A stretch of DNA of 64,000 nt from Pedobacter yulinensis (GCF_003029735.1 NZ_KZ686268.1:1289769-1353768); one strand, 5' to 3'. Positions 8,230 through 17,303 are shown, numbered from the stretch's first letter. Notes: generated by a model not told the origin, from the sequence alone. Numbers and translations are program-made.

Positions 8230-9757
8230 GTTGTTCTTCTTTGATTTCCTGCCGGAGCCTGTTGTTGATCGGCTCCTGTGCAAATTCAAGCAAATATACA
8301 CTTGTGCCGTATTCCCGGGCATGCCTGTTGCGCACGCTGCCGAGTTTTCGAACACGTTTAAACAAGAGCCGTTCGGCTGTCAGGTTCGGGTCGGAATCGT
8401 CGGCCCCGCGAATCAGGATCAGGTGCCTGATGGGTTTGCTGAGGTCAAACCAATATAGGTAGTCGGCGTTATAAGAAAGGCAATTGATGTCTTTATGCGT
8501 TGAATAATAGTTGATTGCGCCTGCTTGTCCGTAGTTATCAGACCGGACCAAAACCGCTTTGCGATCGGGTACGGCTTCGAATGCGCGGTCTGCCAGAGCG
8601 GCAAGCTCCCGCCAGCCCTGCATATCTGCAAAATCCTGCGGCAGGTGGTGGTTTTTCCCATCTTCCCAGCGCAGCAGCCCCATGTCTTCAAACCGCTGTC
8701 TGTTCCGCATAATCTGGTCAGGGGACCAAAGCGGCATCAAATAAGGCAGTATCAGCAGCAAGGAACCCGCTGTTACTGTAACAAGAAGGGCCGTAACCAG
8801 GGGCCTGCCCTGCAGTTTGCGGCCCAGGAATGCCGCGCCGAAGCTAAGCAGAACCGGGTACAGGCCAAGAGCATAATAATCTTTTGCCCGGAACCATACA
8901 AAGATCGCCATGGTAAAAACATAAACAAGAATCACCCAGCGATGGCTGCGGAAATCCCTGTAGAAAAGAAGGGCAAGCAATCCGCAGACTAAAAAAACGA
9001 TACTGTTAAGAAAATACAGCAGCTGGTTGATAAGAAAATCTGCCCTGTTTATGTGAACCAGCTGCTTGCTGGCCAGTTCGCGCATGTGTTTCAACACCGG
9101 AAAACCCTGTTCAAATTGCCAGATAAGATTCGGGAGAACGAGCAGCAATGCAAGCAGCCAAGCCAGGTAAAAATGTTTTGTGCCAAAGATGCGCCGCTGT
9201 GGGCTGAGCATCAATGCGGGAACGAGACCCATGCCCAGAAAAACGATATTGTATTTATTCAGAAAACCAAGCGCTGCACATACGGCAACCTGGTACAGCC
9301 TGAGCGGCTGATCGTCTTTGAAGTACTTCAGTAGATAATAAAAAACAGCCGTCCAGGCCAGGATATCGAAGGAGTTGGGTTGGTATAAGGTGTTGATCCG
9401 GAGCAAGGCCGAACACAGGCAGGCCAGCGCTGCAAAGCAGCAGGCAAGGAGGTTCCCCCCCAACAGCCTGACCGTTTTCCAGCAAAAGAAAATGGTTGCT
9501 GCACCAAATAATGCCGGCCAAAGTCTTACCCAGAAAAAACCGCCTCCTGCAAGTTTAATTAATGCTGAAACGATCCCGGTAAGCGGTGGTACCGATGTGT
9601 ATCCGGCTGCAAGGTGGTTGCCCAGGTCAAGATGCAGGTATTCATCGCGGTGCAGTTCATACACCCGGTTAACAAGCAGGTAAGACAAGGAAATTTTGAG
9701 GACCAGGAAAAAAATAAGCAGGGGCGTTTCCTGTCCGTTACGGGCACGTGCTTTCAA
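8219..9757 (-). CDS. GT39/ArnT-like membrane glycosyltransferase
   Basis: A 512-residue integral membrane protein with roughly ten hydrophobic segments, beginning PLLIFFLVLKISLSYLLV. The first outer loop holds YELHRDEYLHLDLGNHLA, matching the catalytic Asp loop of the PMT_2/ArnT family, which moves a sugar from a lipid-phosphate donor in the inner membrane. The C-terminal third is a soluble domain with TDNYGQAGAINYY-like sequence as in other Bacteroidota members. Donor and acceptor are unknown. It lies between dtd (55 bp upstream) and mazG (11-bp overlap) and so appears inserted into an rsgA-dtd-mazG cluster. Confidence 0.85.
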   Translation of the reverse strand: MKARARNGQETPLLIFFLVLKISLSYLLVNRVYELHRDEYLHLDLGNHLAAGYTSVPPLTGIVSALIKLAGGGFFWVRLWPALFGAATIFFCWKTVRLLGGNLLACCFAALACLCSALLRINTLYQPNSFDILAWTAVFYYLLKYFKDDQPLRLYQVAVCAALGFLNKYNIVFLGMGLVPALMLSPQRRIFGTKHFYLAWLLALLLVLPNLIWQFEQGFPVLKHMRELASKQLVHINRADFLINQLLYFLNSIVFLVCGLLALLFYRDFRSHRWVILVYVFTMAIFVWFRAKDYYALGLYPVLLSFGAAFLGRKLQGRPLVTALLVTVTAGSLLLILPYLMPLWSPDQIMRNRQRFEDMGLLRWEDGKNHHLPQDFADMQGWRELAALADRAFEAVPDRKAVLVRSDNYGQAGAINYYSTHKDINCLSYNADYLYWFDLSKPIRHLILIRGADDSDPNLTAERLLFKRVRKLGSVRNRHAREYGTSVYLLEFAQEPINNRLRQEIKEEQHDH

Positions 9758-9812
9758 AATGCTGCAGTGATTTATTGAAAATACAAAAAAATACGGTCTG
9801 CTGCCCGACTAA

Positions 9813-10265
9813 TTATTCCCTGTTCAGCGAATCGATAAAGATGGTAACCGGCCCGTCGTTTAAGAGCCTGATTTTCATATCGGCCCCGAACTCACCTGTT
9901 TCGGTTTTCCTGCCGGTCAGCTCGGTCAGGCGGCCGGCCATTTTTTCATACAAGGGAATCGCGATGGGTGGTTTGGCTGCACGGGTAAAACCGGGCCGGT
10001 TTCCCTTTTTCGTGGCTGCAAAGAGTGTAAACTGGCTGACCAGCAGAATGCTGCCGCCTGTTTCAGTTACCGACCGGTTCATCAGGCCCGCTTCATCGTT
10101 GAAAATGCGCATGTTCACAATTTTTTGTGCCAGCCATTCAAGTTCTGTATCGTTGTCGGCATCTTCAATGCCGAGCAGCACCAGAAGGCCGGCTGCGATC
10201 TTTCCTGTAACCCGGTTGTCGACGGTGCAGGAAGCTTCTGTAACACGTTGAATAATGGCTCGCAT
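9813..10265 (-). CDS. dtd: D-aminoacyl-tRNA deacylase
   Basis: Cleaves D-amino acids (and glycine mischarged on tRNA-Ala) from tRNA. The 150 residues begin MRAIIQRVTEASCTVD, the DTD start. The protein carries SILLVSQFTLFA near residue 75 and NRPGFTRAA near residue 90, the latter with the Gly-Pro pair that gives chiral proofreading. Length and ends match the family closely. It follows rsgA by 31 bp on the minus strand. Confidence 0.97.
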   Translation of the reverse strand: MRAIIQRVTEASCTVDNRVTGKIAAGLLVLLGIEDADNDTELEWLAQKIVNMRIFNDEAGLMNRSVTETGGSILLVSQFTLFAATKKGNRPGFTRAAKPPIAIPLYEKMAGRLTELTGRKTETGEFGADMKIRLLNDGPVTIFIDSLNRE

Positions 10266-10296
10266 AACTGATCGGTCTGTAAAGGCTTAGGGAAAT

Positions 10297-11217
10297 TTAG
10301 TTTCTCGTGTCGTTGCCATGGTAAATGCTGAGGTAACTTTCATAGCGGGAAGGCGCTATGCCTCCTTCCTGAACGGCCGCCATCACCGCGCAGCCAGGCT
10401 CATTGATGTGCCTGCAGTTGTTGAACCGGCAATTGTCAGAGGTCTTGAAGATCTCAGGGAAAAAGTGGCCAAGTTCCTGCGGCTCGATATCGATGATGCC
10501 CAATTCGCGAATGCCGGGCGTATCAACAATATGCCCGCCCTGGGGCAAGGCATACATTTCGGCAAAAGTCGTGGTGTGTTGTCCTTTGTCGCTCCAGTCA
10601 GAAACCGCCCCGGTACGGATTTGCCGGTCTGGCAGCAGGGCATTGATCAGGCTGGATTTTCCTACGCCCGAATGACCGGAAATAAGCGTTGTTTTGCCGG
10701 CTATGACTTCCTGGAGTCCGGTAATATTGGTTCCCTGCAAGGCAGAAACCTCGTAGCAGGAATAACCGATATCTTCATAGATGGCTTTGAAATCCTGGAG
10801 AATTTCTAAGCCCTCATCGCTGAACAGATCCAGTTTGTTAAACACCAGGATGGCGGGAATGTCATAGGCCTCGGCAGTAACCAGGAAGCGGTCAATGAAA
10901 CCAAGTGATGTGCGGGGTGATGCCAGTGTAACGACCAGCAGCGCCAGGTCGAGGTTAGCCGCCAGGATCTGCGCCTGCCGTGACAGGTTGATCGATTTGC
11001 GAATAATGTAATTGCGACGGGGAAGCAGCTCGGTAATGATAGCCGTTTCGCCCCCTGGCTCAAACTGCAGCCTGACCCTGTCGCCAACGGCAACAGGATT
11101 GGTTGTTTTGATTCCTTTTATGCGAAACTTGCCGAGAATGCGGCAATCGTAAGTCTTGCCATTGTCTGCGAGTACGTGGTACCAGCTTCCCGTCGATTTG
11201 ATTACTAATCCCTGCAT
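10297..11217 (-). CDS. rsgA: Ribosome small-subunit-dependent GTPase RsgA
   Basis: Circularly permuted GTPase that checks maturation of the 30S decoding centre. The 306 residues contain an N-terminal OB fold, then G4 (VFNKLDL), G1 ([16 protein letters not shown]), G3 (VDTPGIREL), and a C-terminal zinc knuckle CRFNNCRHINEPGC. The G4-G1-G3 order is the family hallmark. A longer in-frame reading adds 34 hydrophobic residues and is not supported. MQGLVIKSTGSWYHV at 11217 is the usual start. It heads the unit rsgA-dtd-GT39-mazG. Confidence 0.96.
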   Translation of the reverse strand: MQGLVIKSTGSWYHVLADNGKTYDCRILGKFRIKGIKTTNPVAVGDRVRLQFEPGGETAIITELLPRRNYIIRKSINLSRQAQILAANLDLALLVVTLASPRTSLGFIDRFLVTAEAYDIPAILVFNKLDLFSDEGLEILQDFKAIYEDIGYSCYEVSALQGTNITGLQEVIAGKTTLISGHSGVGKSSLINALLPDRQIRTGAVSDWSDKGQHTTTFAEMYALPQGGHIVDTPGIRELGIIDIEPQELGHFFPEIFKTSDNCRFNNCRHINEPGCAVMAAVQEGGIAPSRYESYLSIYHGNDTRN

Positions 11218-11425
11218 AAGCTCTGGTAAAGGTATAAAAAACAAACGCACGCTGCGAAGCCAGATTGCCAGAATGAGTGTCAATGCTACAGTTGAAAAGA
11301 ACACAAACCCGTTCGCCACAACGTTACATGGGCCCGGGACGAAAATTTTTGGTCTCTTTCAGGCTAAGAATTTGACAATGCAAAAGCGTTTTAGTTGAAG
11401 TATTTTAAAAATATTTTGAAGATCG

Positions 11426-11457
11426 TTTGCATCTTTAAAAAATAATCTCCTTCTTTG
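11426..11457 (+). promoter_or_regulatory. Probable promoter of the threonine operon
   Basis: TTTG at 11426-11429, a 20-bp spacer, and CTTCTTTG at 11450-11457, which keeps the TTTG half of TAnnTTTG. The spacing is exactly as in the greA and tRNA promoters. The predicted RNA start near 11463 lies about 22 nt before the leader peptide. The rest of 11218-11425 is AT-rich with nothing recognisable. Confidence 0.55.
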
Positions 11458-11484
11458 CCGGTGTAGAAGATACACTAAGCAACC

Positions 11485-11556
11485 ATGTATAACCAGCAAT
11501 CGATTATTACAAGCATTATTATTACCATCGGGGATAACCGGAGGAAGGAAAGCTAA
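11485..11556 (+). CDS. thrL: thr operon leader peptide (Ile/Thr rich)
   Basis: A 23-codon reading frame beginning MYNQQS, followed by IITSIIITI and ending with TAA at 11554-11556. Nine consecutive codons hold six Ile and two Thr, the products of the threonine and isoleucine pathways, and the operon starting 82 bp later is thrABC. The codon run lies at 11503-11529, upstream of the antiterminator strand. Ribosome stalling there would leave 11540-11548 free, while a ribosome at the stop would cover it. It is too short for ordinary gene calling. The function is by analogy with enterobacterial ThrL; the symbol is used in that sense. Confidence 0.85.
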   Translation: MYNQQSIITSIIITIGDNRRKES

Positions 11557-11624
11557 TGCTGTAAAAATCGAGAAAAAAGATAAAACACAAAAAGCGCCTT
11601 CCTCCAACGGAAGGCGCTTTTTTT
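11540..11624 (+). promoter_or_regulatory. Transcription attenuator of thrABC
   Basis: The terminator stem AAAGCGCCTTCC (11591-11602) pairs with GGAAGGCGCTTT (11609-11620) around loop TCCAAC, followed by a T-run to 11624. The alternative partner GGAGGAAGG (11540-11548), inside the last leader codons, is exactly complementary to CCTTCCTCC (11597-11605), the left arm and loop of the terminator. The two pairings exclude each other, as in classical amino-acid attenuators. The thrA ATG follows 14 nt after the T-run. Confidence 0.88.
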
Positions 11625-11638
11625 ATGACCAAACCAAC

Positions 11639-14089
11639 ATGAAAGTATTAAAATTCGGAGGCACATCAGTCGGATCAGTACAGAGCATCAGCACCCTGAT
11701 CGAGATCGTCAAACAGGAAAAAACGGGCGGCAACCCGGTCGTTGTACTTTCTGCCATGAGCGGTGTAACCAACCTCCTTACAGCTATGGCAGCCAAAGCC
11801 GAGCAGGGCGAAGATTACAGCGACGATTTGAAACACATTGAAAAGCGTCACTTTGATGTGATCAAAGCGCTCCTGCCAGCCTCGGCTCAAAACCCCGTGC
11901 TGACCAGGCTTAAAATTTATTTCAACGAACTGGAAGACCTGCTGCAGGCAGTCTTCAACCTGAAAGAGCTCAGTTTGCAGACCCGGGACCTGATCCTGAG
12001 TTATGGCGAGCGCTGCAGCACAGCCATGGTGAGCCATATTGCCAACAAACACTTTGAAGGAAGTCTCTTTGTAGATGGCTCTGAACTGATCAAAACAAAC
12101 AGTGATTTCGGCTCTGCCCGGGTCGATACGGAACTGACTGAACGCCTCATCACTGCATTTTACCGCGAACACCAGGACCGGGTCCTGTTTGTAACCGGCT
12201 TTATTGCGAGTAACGCACAAAACCGCGTAACCACCCTGGGTCGCGGGGGCAGTGATTACACTGCTGCGGTCTGGGCCGCTGCGCTCCATGCATCAGAGAT
12301 TCAGATCTGGACCGATGTGAACGGCATGATGACTGCCGATCCGCGTATGGTGAGTAAAGCATTTCCGTTGGCCGAACTCAGTTATACCGAAGCGATGGAG
12401 CTCTCGTACTTTGGCGCCAAAGTAATCTATCCACCCACCATGATCCCTGCGTTTTTGAAAAAAATTCCGATCGTTATCAAAAACACCTTCGACCCCGGGT
12501 TTGCAGGAACTTTTATCAAAAATGATGTTCGTCCCTCTTCCCTTCAGATCAAAGGCATCTCCTCAATAGATCAAATCAGCATCATTAACCTCTCGGGCAG
12601 CGGCATGGTTGGCAAGACCGGGTTTAGCGGCCGGCTGTTTTCATTGCTATCGCGAGAACAGATCAACATTGTGCTGATTACACAGTCCTCTTCTGAACAC
12701 AGCATCACCTTTGCCGTAAAACCTGAAGACGCCGTTCGGGCTGTGGGGCTGATCAGCAAAGAGTTCGAACTCGAACTTGAAGCCCGGAAACTCGACCTGC
12801 CTGAAGTGGAGAACGATCTGTCTGTTCTGGCTATAGTCGGCGAGAATATGCGGCATACGCCGGGCATGTCCGGTAAACTGTTCCACGCGCTGGGCCGTAA
12901 CGGCGTAAATGTAAGGGCCATTGCCCAGGGATCCTCCGAGTACAACATTTCGGTTATTCTGACCAGGGGTGATCTGTCGAAAGCGGTGAACGCAGTCCAC
13001 GAAGCATTTTTTTCAGATCTGAAACGTACGCTGAATGTTTTTTGCCTGGGAACAGGTAACATCGGCAAGACCCTTTTCAGGCAGTTGCGTGAACAGTCAC
13101 CCTTCCTGGATAAAAATAATGACCTGCAGGTAAAGGTGATTGGAATGGCCAACTCCCGGCTTATGCATTTCGATGAACAGGGCATTGCACTCAACAAATG
13201 GGAAGAAGTACTGACCGGCCACGGAGAGCCGGCTAACCTGGAACAATTTGTTAAAAGGATGAAAGCCTTTAACTTACCAAATTGTGTTTTCGTTGACAAT
13301 ACCGCCAGTGAGGCGCCGATTGCCTACTACCAGGGTGTATTGGCCAGCAGCATATCTGTTGTAACCTGCAATAAGATCGGTAATTCAGGTACATTGGAGC
13401 AATACAGCAGTTTCAAAGATACAGCCCGTCGTTTCGGTGTCGACTTTTTTTACGAAACCAACGTGGGTGCAGGGCTGCCAATTATCAAAACCCTGAAAGA
13501 CCTGATGCTGAGTGGCGACAAGCTGTCCAGGATCGAGGCGATCCTTTCGGGTACGATCTCCTTTATCTTCAATAATTTCAAGGGCGAGCATGATTTTGCT
13601 GCAATTGTTCGTGAGGCGCAGGAAAAGGGATACACGGAACCTGACCCGCGGGATGACCTGAACGGAAAGGATTTTATGCGCAAAATGCTGATCCTGGCGC
13701 GCGATGCGGGTTACCCGATGGAAGCTGCAGATGTACAGATCGAAAATATTCTGCCAGACTCCTGCCTGCATGCCGATACAGTAGCTGAGTTTTACGAAGA
13801 ACTGGTCAAAAACCGCGGGTATTTTGAGCGCCTCAAAGCTGAAGCTGAGGGTTCGGGCAGGGTGTTGCGTTACATTGGCAAACTGGAGAACGGTGTTGTG
13901 CGGATTGCCCTGGAGATGGTCAACGAAAGCCACCCGTTTTACATGCTCTCCGGCAGCGACAACATCATCTCGTTCACGACAGAGCGCTACAAGGATCGCC
14001 CGCTGGTGGTAAAAGGCCCAGGTGCAGGTGCCGAAGTTACGGCCGCAGGCGTTTTTGCTGACATCATTAACGTAGGCCATAGTTTATAG
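11639..14089 (+). CDS. thrA: Bifunctional aspartate kinase / homoserine dehydrogenase I
   Basis: Catalyses the first and third steps of the aspartate pathway toward threonine, isoleucine and methionine. The 816 residues start MKVLKFGGTSVGSVQSI (kinase KFGGTS motif). Two ACT regulatory repeats follow: IINLSGSGMVGKTGFSGRLF (with VLITQSSSEHSI) and LAIVGENMRHTPGMSGKLF (with RAIAQGSSEYNI). The dehydrogenase half begins near residue 463 with FCLGTGNIGKTLF and contains TCNKIGNSG, FYETNVGAGLPII and SGTISFIFNNF. It is full length for the family. It is first in thrABC and is controlled by the upstream attenuator; threonine feedback through the ACT domains is expected. Confidence 0.97.
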   Translation: MKVLKFGGTSVGSVQSISTLIEIVKQEKTGGNPVVVLSAMSGVTNLLTAMAAKAEQGEDYSDDLKHIEKRHFDVIKALLPASAQNPVLTRLKIYFNELEDLLQAVFNLKELSLQTRDLILSYGERCSTAMVSHIANKHFEGSLFVDGSELIKTNSDFGSARVDTELTERLITAFYREHQDRVLFVTGFIASNAQNRVTTLGRGGSDYTAAVWAAALHASEIQIWTDVNGMMTADPRMVSKAFPLAELSYTEAMELSYFGAKVIYPPTMIPAFLKKIPIVIKNTFDPGFAGTFIKNDVRPSSLQIKGISSIDQISIINLSGSGMVGKTGFSGRLFSLLSREQINIVLITQSSSEHSITFAVKPEDAVRAVGLISKEFELELEARKLDLPEVENDLSVLAIVGENMRHTPGMSGKLFHALGRNGVNVRAIAQGSSEYNISVILTRGDLSKAVNAVHEAFFSDLKRTLNVFCLGTGNIGKTLFRQLREQSPFLDKNNDLQVKVIGMANSRLMHFDEQGIALNKWEEVLTGHGEPANLEQFVKRMKAFNLPNCVFVDNTASEAPIAYYQGVLASSISVVTCNKIGNSGTLEQYSSFKDTARRFGVDFFYETNVGAGLPIIKTLKDLMLSGDKLSRIEAILSGTISFIFNNFKGEHDFAAIVREAQEKGYTEPDPRDDLNGKDFMRKMLILARDAGYPMEAADVQIENILPDSCLHADTVAEFYEELVKNRGYFERLKAEAEGSGRVLRYIGKLENGVVRIALEMVNESHPFYMLSGSDNIISFTTERYKDRPLVVKGPGAGAEVTAAGVFADIINVGHSL

Positions 14090-14145
14090 CGCATTGCTCT
14101 GACGGCTGATCACCAGCAGCCGCCAACCCAAACTCTTAAAGAAAA

Positions 14146-15081
14146 ATGAAAGATACCATCAAAGTTTTCGCACCCGCCACGGTTGCAAATGTGGTCTGTG
14201 GATTTGACGTACTTGGTTTTGCCGTGAACGAACCCGGCGATGAGGTGGTGATGCGCCTGACCAACAAGCCCGGCATCACCATCAGTCAGATTACCGGCGA
14301 TGAAGGCCGGCTGCCACGCGAGGCGTCGAAAAACACGGTAAGTGCCAGTGTTCAGCACTACCTGCAGCACCTGGGCCGCACCGAGGTCGGCCTGGACATT
14401 GCCCTGCATAAAAAAATGCCCATTGGGAGCGGCCTCGGTTCGAGCTCTGCCAGCACCGTAGCCGGACTGTTTGCCGTTAACGAATTGCTGGGCAGGCCGC
14501 TCAGTACCCGTGAACTGGTCCCGTTTGCCATGAAGGGCGAGGAACTTGCCTGCGGCTACGGGCACGCAGATAACGTAGCGCCTGCACTCATGGGCGGTTT
14601 CGTACTGATCAGAAGTTACCAGCCGCTCGACCTGGTTGCCCTTCCTTTCCCCGACGAGCTCTACGCTGCAATCGTATATCCGGAAGTTGATGTTCCCACA
14701 AAAGATGCCCGGCAAATGATCAGGAACAAAGTTTTTCTGAAAGACGCCGTAACACAATGGGGCAATGTTGCCGGACTGGTCAGCGGACTCTTTATGAAAG
14801 ATCTTGACCTGATCGGGCGCAGCATGCAGGATGTGCTTGTCGAGCCCGTGCGCTCCATTCTTATACCCGATTTTGAAAAGATGCGTACACTTGCCACGGA
14901 TGCGGGGGCCGCCGGCTTCGGAATTTCAGGCTCAGGCCCGTCTGTTTTTGCATTGGCAGGGAGCCGGGAAACGGCACGTAAGATCACGTTCGAGCTGCAG
15001 AACCACCTGCACCGCATCAATATCAACAGCAAGAGTTTTGTGTCTCAGGTGAATGCTGAAGGGCCAAAAGTGCTTGATTAA
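14146..15081 (+). CDS. thrB: Homoserine kinase
   Basis: GHMP kinase that phosphorylates homoserine to O-phosphohomoserine. The 311 residues start MKDTIKVFAPATVANVVCGFDVLGFAV, with the ATP loop PIGSGLGSSSASTVAG near residue 90 and the C-terminal GISGSGPSVFAL motif near residue 260. The length is typical. It follows thrA by 56 bp and precedes thrC by 22 bp. Confidence 0.97.
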   Translation: MKDTIKVFAPATVANVVCGFDVLGFAVNEPGDEVVMRLTNKPGITISQITGDEGRLPREASKNTVSASVQHYLQHLGRTEVGLDIALHKKMPIGSGLGSSSASTVAGLFAVNELLGRPLSTRELVPFAMKGEELACGYGHADNVAPALMGGFVLIRSYQPLDLVALPFPDELYAAIVYPEVDVPTKDARQMIRNKVFLKDAVTQWGNVAGLVSGLFMKDLDLIGRSMQDVLVEPVRSILIPDFEKMRTLATDAGAAGFGISGSGPSVFALAGSRETARKITFELQNHLHRININSKSFVSQVNAEGPKVLD

Positions 15082-15103
15082 TTAATCACCAGACAAACGA
15101 ACC

Positions 15104-16411
15104 ATGAAATTTTACAGTACAAATAACAAAGACCTGCGTGTCGGATTCGAGGAAGCCGTCTTTAACAGCATGCCGGCCGATAAGGGTCTCTATATGCCCG
15201 AGCACATACCCCGGCTTGATGCACAGTTTATAAGCAAAATTGATCAGCATTCCCTGCCTGATATTGCTTTCCGCGTCGCATCGGCCCTGCTTGGCGATGA
15301 TATTGCGCCAGAAGCCCTTCGTGAACTGGTTACCGACGCCATCAATTTTGATGCGCCGCTGGTGCCGCTTGACCAGCACACTGCTGTCCTGGAACTTTTT
15401 CATGGACCCTCTCTTGCTTTTAAAGATTTCGGTGCCAGGTTCATGAGCCGTGTAATGGGCCATTACCTGCGCGAAGGACAGAAACAGCTCGATGTGCTGG
15501 TGGCTACTTCAGGCGATACCGGCGGCGCCGTTGCCCTGGGTTTTCTTGGTGTTCCCGGAACGCGGGTCACCATTCTTTTCCCCAGGGGCAAGGTCAGTCC
15601 GATCCAGGAACTTCAACTTGTTACCAATGGGCAAAACATCAGGGCCATCGAGGTGGAGGGCACATTTGATGACTGCCAGGCCCTGGTTAAACAGGCCTTC
15701 GCAGACCCTGAACTGAACGCGCAACTCAGGCTTACCTCAGCCAATTCCATCAACATTGCCAGGCTGATCCCGCAAACTTTTTATTATTTCCATGCTTATG
15801 CACAAGTACGGCGGGCAGGCGGCACTGAGATCGTTTTTTCTGTGCCGAGCGGAAATTTTGGAAACATAGGAGCGGGCCTGCTCGCCATGAAAATGGGCTT
15901 GCCTGTAAAAGGTTTTGTTGCCGCAACAAATTTAAATGATACGGTTCCGCGTTTCCTGGAAAGTGGGGTGTATGAGGCGAGACCTTCGGTGCAGACCTAT
16001 GCGAATGCCATGGATGTAGGAGCGCCAAGCAATTGGGTACGCATCATGGATCTGTTCGGCGGCGACCTGGAGGCTGTACGGCGGGTTGTGCACCCCGCCC
16101 GTTTCTCAGATGCAGAGACAGTAAGGGCTATGGCCGAACTGGCTGACCGTTATGATTATATTGCCTGCCCCCATACCGCGATAGCCTGGCTTGGTGCAGA
16201 GCAGTTTCGCAAGGAACAGCCGGGAGATTACCACTGCGTGTTTCTTTCGACCGCGCACCCCTGCAAATTCCCCGAAGTGTTCTCGGCAGAGCTGGCAGCG
16301 CGGATCAGTACGCCGGAGCAGCTCAACTCGCTGGCCGGGCGTGAAGGCAAAGCATTCGCCATGCCGGCAGATTTCAATGCATTCAAAACCTTTCTGACTG
16401 CCTCAGAATAA
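15104..16411 (+). CDS. thrC: Threonine synthase
   Basis: PLP enzyme that converts O-phosphohomoserine to threonine, the last step of the pathway. The 435 residues start MKFYSTNNKDLRVGFEEAV. They contain the PLP lysine segment HGPSLAFKDFGARF near residue 110, VATSGDTGGAVA near residue 133, and the phosphate-binding loop SVPSGNFGNIGAGLLA near residue 245. This is the class with the N-terminal extension as in E. coli and Bacteroidota. It is the last gene of thrABC and ends against a hairpin that serves as the terminator of the opposing gene. Confidence 0.97.
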   Translation: MKFYSTNNKDLRVGFEEAVFNSMPADKGLYMPEHIPRLDAQFISKIDQHSLPDIAFRVASALLGDDIAPEALRELVTDAINFDAPLVPLDQHTAVLELFHGPSLAFKDFGARFMSRVMGHYLREGQKQLDVLVATSGDTGGAVALGFLGVPGTRVTILFPRGKVSPIQELQLVTNGQNIRAIEVEGTFDDCQALVKQAFADPELNAQLRLTSANSINIARLIPQTFYYFHAYAQVRRAGGTEIVFSVPSGNFGNIGAGLLAMKMGLPVKGFVAATNLNDTVPRFLESGVYEARPSVQTYANAMDVGAPSNWVRIMDLFGGDLEAVRRVVHPARFSDAETVRAMAELADRYDYIACPHTAIAWLGAEQFRKEQPGDYHCVFLSTAHPCKFPEVFSAELAARISTPEQLNSLAGREGKAFAMPADFNAFKTFLTASE

Positions 16412-16461
16412 AAAAGCTGCCGGACCTGCAGGTTGACCGAGACCAACCTGCTGCCGGCAGC
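16410..16461 (-). terminator. Intrinsic terminator between thrC and the S74-type gene
   Basis: Outer stem GCTGCCGG (16416-16423)/CCGGCAGC (16454-16461), inner stem CAGGTTG (16429-16435)/CAACCTG (16444-16450). Read on the minus strand it is followed by a T-run (16415-16410), so it is oriented for the minus-strand gene. The hairpin may also stop thrC transcripts. Confidence 0.8.
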
Positions 16462-16481
16462 ATAACCAAACCACTGGTATT

Positions 16482-16937
16482 CTATTTACCTTGCATGCGC
16501 TGTTTCTGGTCAGCAAGGCCGGCATTTTTCAGGCCGCTAATTTCTTTTTTCAAATTTTCAATCTCTGCCTGTTGCTCTTTCATGGCCGCAACCAGTACGG
16601 GCACCAGAGCCTCCAGATCTACCTTATTCACACTCGCCATCTTGCTGGCATTTTTTCCTGATGGGTAGTCTTTGTTCTGGGTAAAGACAAGTTCAGGGAA
16701 AACCTTACCAAGATCTTCAGCAACGAAGCCGAACTGTTTGTTCTGGCCAAGTTTTAGCCGTGTGCTCCAATCTTTGTTGTACTCAAAACTGACAGGTTCA
16801 AGCTGCACAAGGCGGTTAACCGGGTTCTCGATCGGTTGAATGTTTGACTTTAGTTGATTGTCACTCAGTTTTTGTGCCTGGCTGCCAAGGCTGCATGCCA
16901 TTATGCCACATACCAGGGCTGTCATTAAAATTTTCAT
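16482..16937 (-). CDS. Exported tail-fibre (S74 chaperone-like) domain protein
   Basis: A 151-residue protein with a signal peptide (MKILMTALVCGIMACSLGSQAQ), then LKSNIQPIENPVNRLVQLEPVSFEY-type sequence (quoted in part) and FGFVAEDLGKVFPELV. These mark the intramolecular chaperone of endosialidase/S74 domain, followed by a coiled-coil tail (KEQQAEIENLKKEISGLK). Such domains trimerise and often cleave themselves from phage fibres; small exported stand-alone versions are common in Bacteroidota and of unknown role. There are no phage genes nearby. It ends at a good terminator. Confidence 0.8.
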   Translation of the reverse strand: MKILMTALVCGIMACSLGSQAQKLSDNQLKSNIQPIENPVNRLVQLEPVSFEYNKDWSTRLKLGQNKQFGFVAEDLGKVFPELVFTQNKDYPSGKNASKMASVNKVDLEALVPVLVAAMKEQQAEIENLKKEISGLKNAGLADQKQRMQGK

Positions 16938-17006
16938 GCTCAGAATTATATAAATGGGTTTAACATGGGCGGCCGGTCGCCGCCTGATTCATTGCTTGTT
17001 CGGGTC

Positions 17007-17303
17007 TTAAAACAGCCTGTTCGGCGGGGGTGTCTGGATAGGCGGATAAAAAGATATCCAGGATTGGTGTTTTAAGGGCACCTGCTTCTCACCAAGAAGC
17101 AGGAAGAACGGCGCAATAACCATTAATACGGAAATACTGATGAAAAGTTCGTTAAGCCTGGGTTCGGTTTCTTCTGTTTCCCCGGCTTCGGCCGCTACAC
17201 TTTCGATCGCGTTTGAAAACGCGAAAATCCGCGCGTCAGAGACGATCTTGCTGGTAAAAAGCAAAAGCAATACGAAAACAGAAACAACTTTCAATAACCT
17301 CAT
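17007..17303 (-). CDS. Small two-TM membrane protein, unknown function
   Basis: About 98 residues from ATG 17303 (MRLLKVVSVFVLLLLF); an alternative start at 17333 adds ten residues. Two hydrophobic segments (residues 5-20 and about 60-75) flank an acidic loop (EAGETEETEPR), and the tail is Pro-rich (YPPIQTPPPNRLF). No family is recognised. It lies between the S74-type and glycosidase genes on the same strand, with 55-85 bp gaps. Its coding status rests mainly on the signal-like N-terminus and clean hydrophobic pattern. Confidence 0.5.
   Translation of the reverse strand: MRLLKVVSVFVLLLLFTSKIVSDARIFAFSNAIESVAAEAGETEETEPRLNELFISISVLMVIAPFFLLLGEKQVPLKHQSWISFYPPIQTPPPNRLF

Noticed and set aside
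16482..16937. Prophage, suggested by the S74-type fibre domain
   Set aside because: No other phage gene nearby; the protein is a small exported single-domain form.
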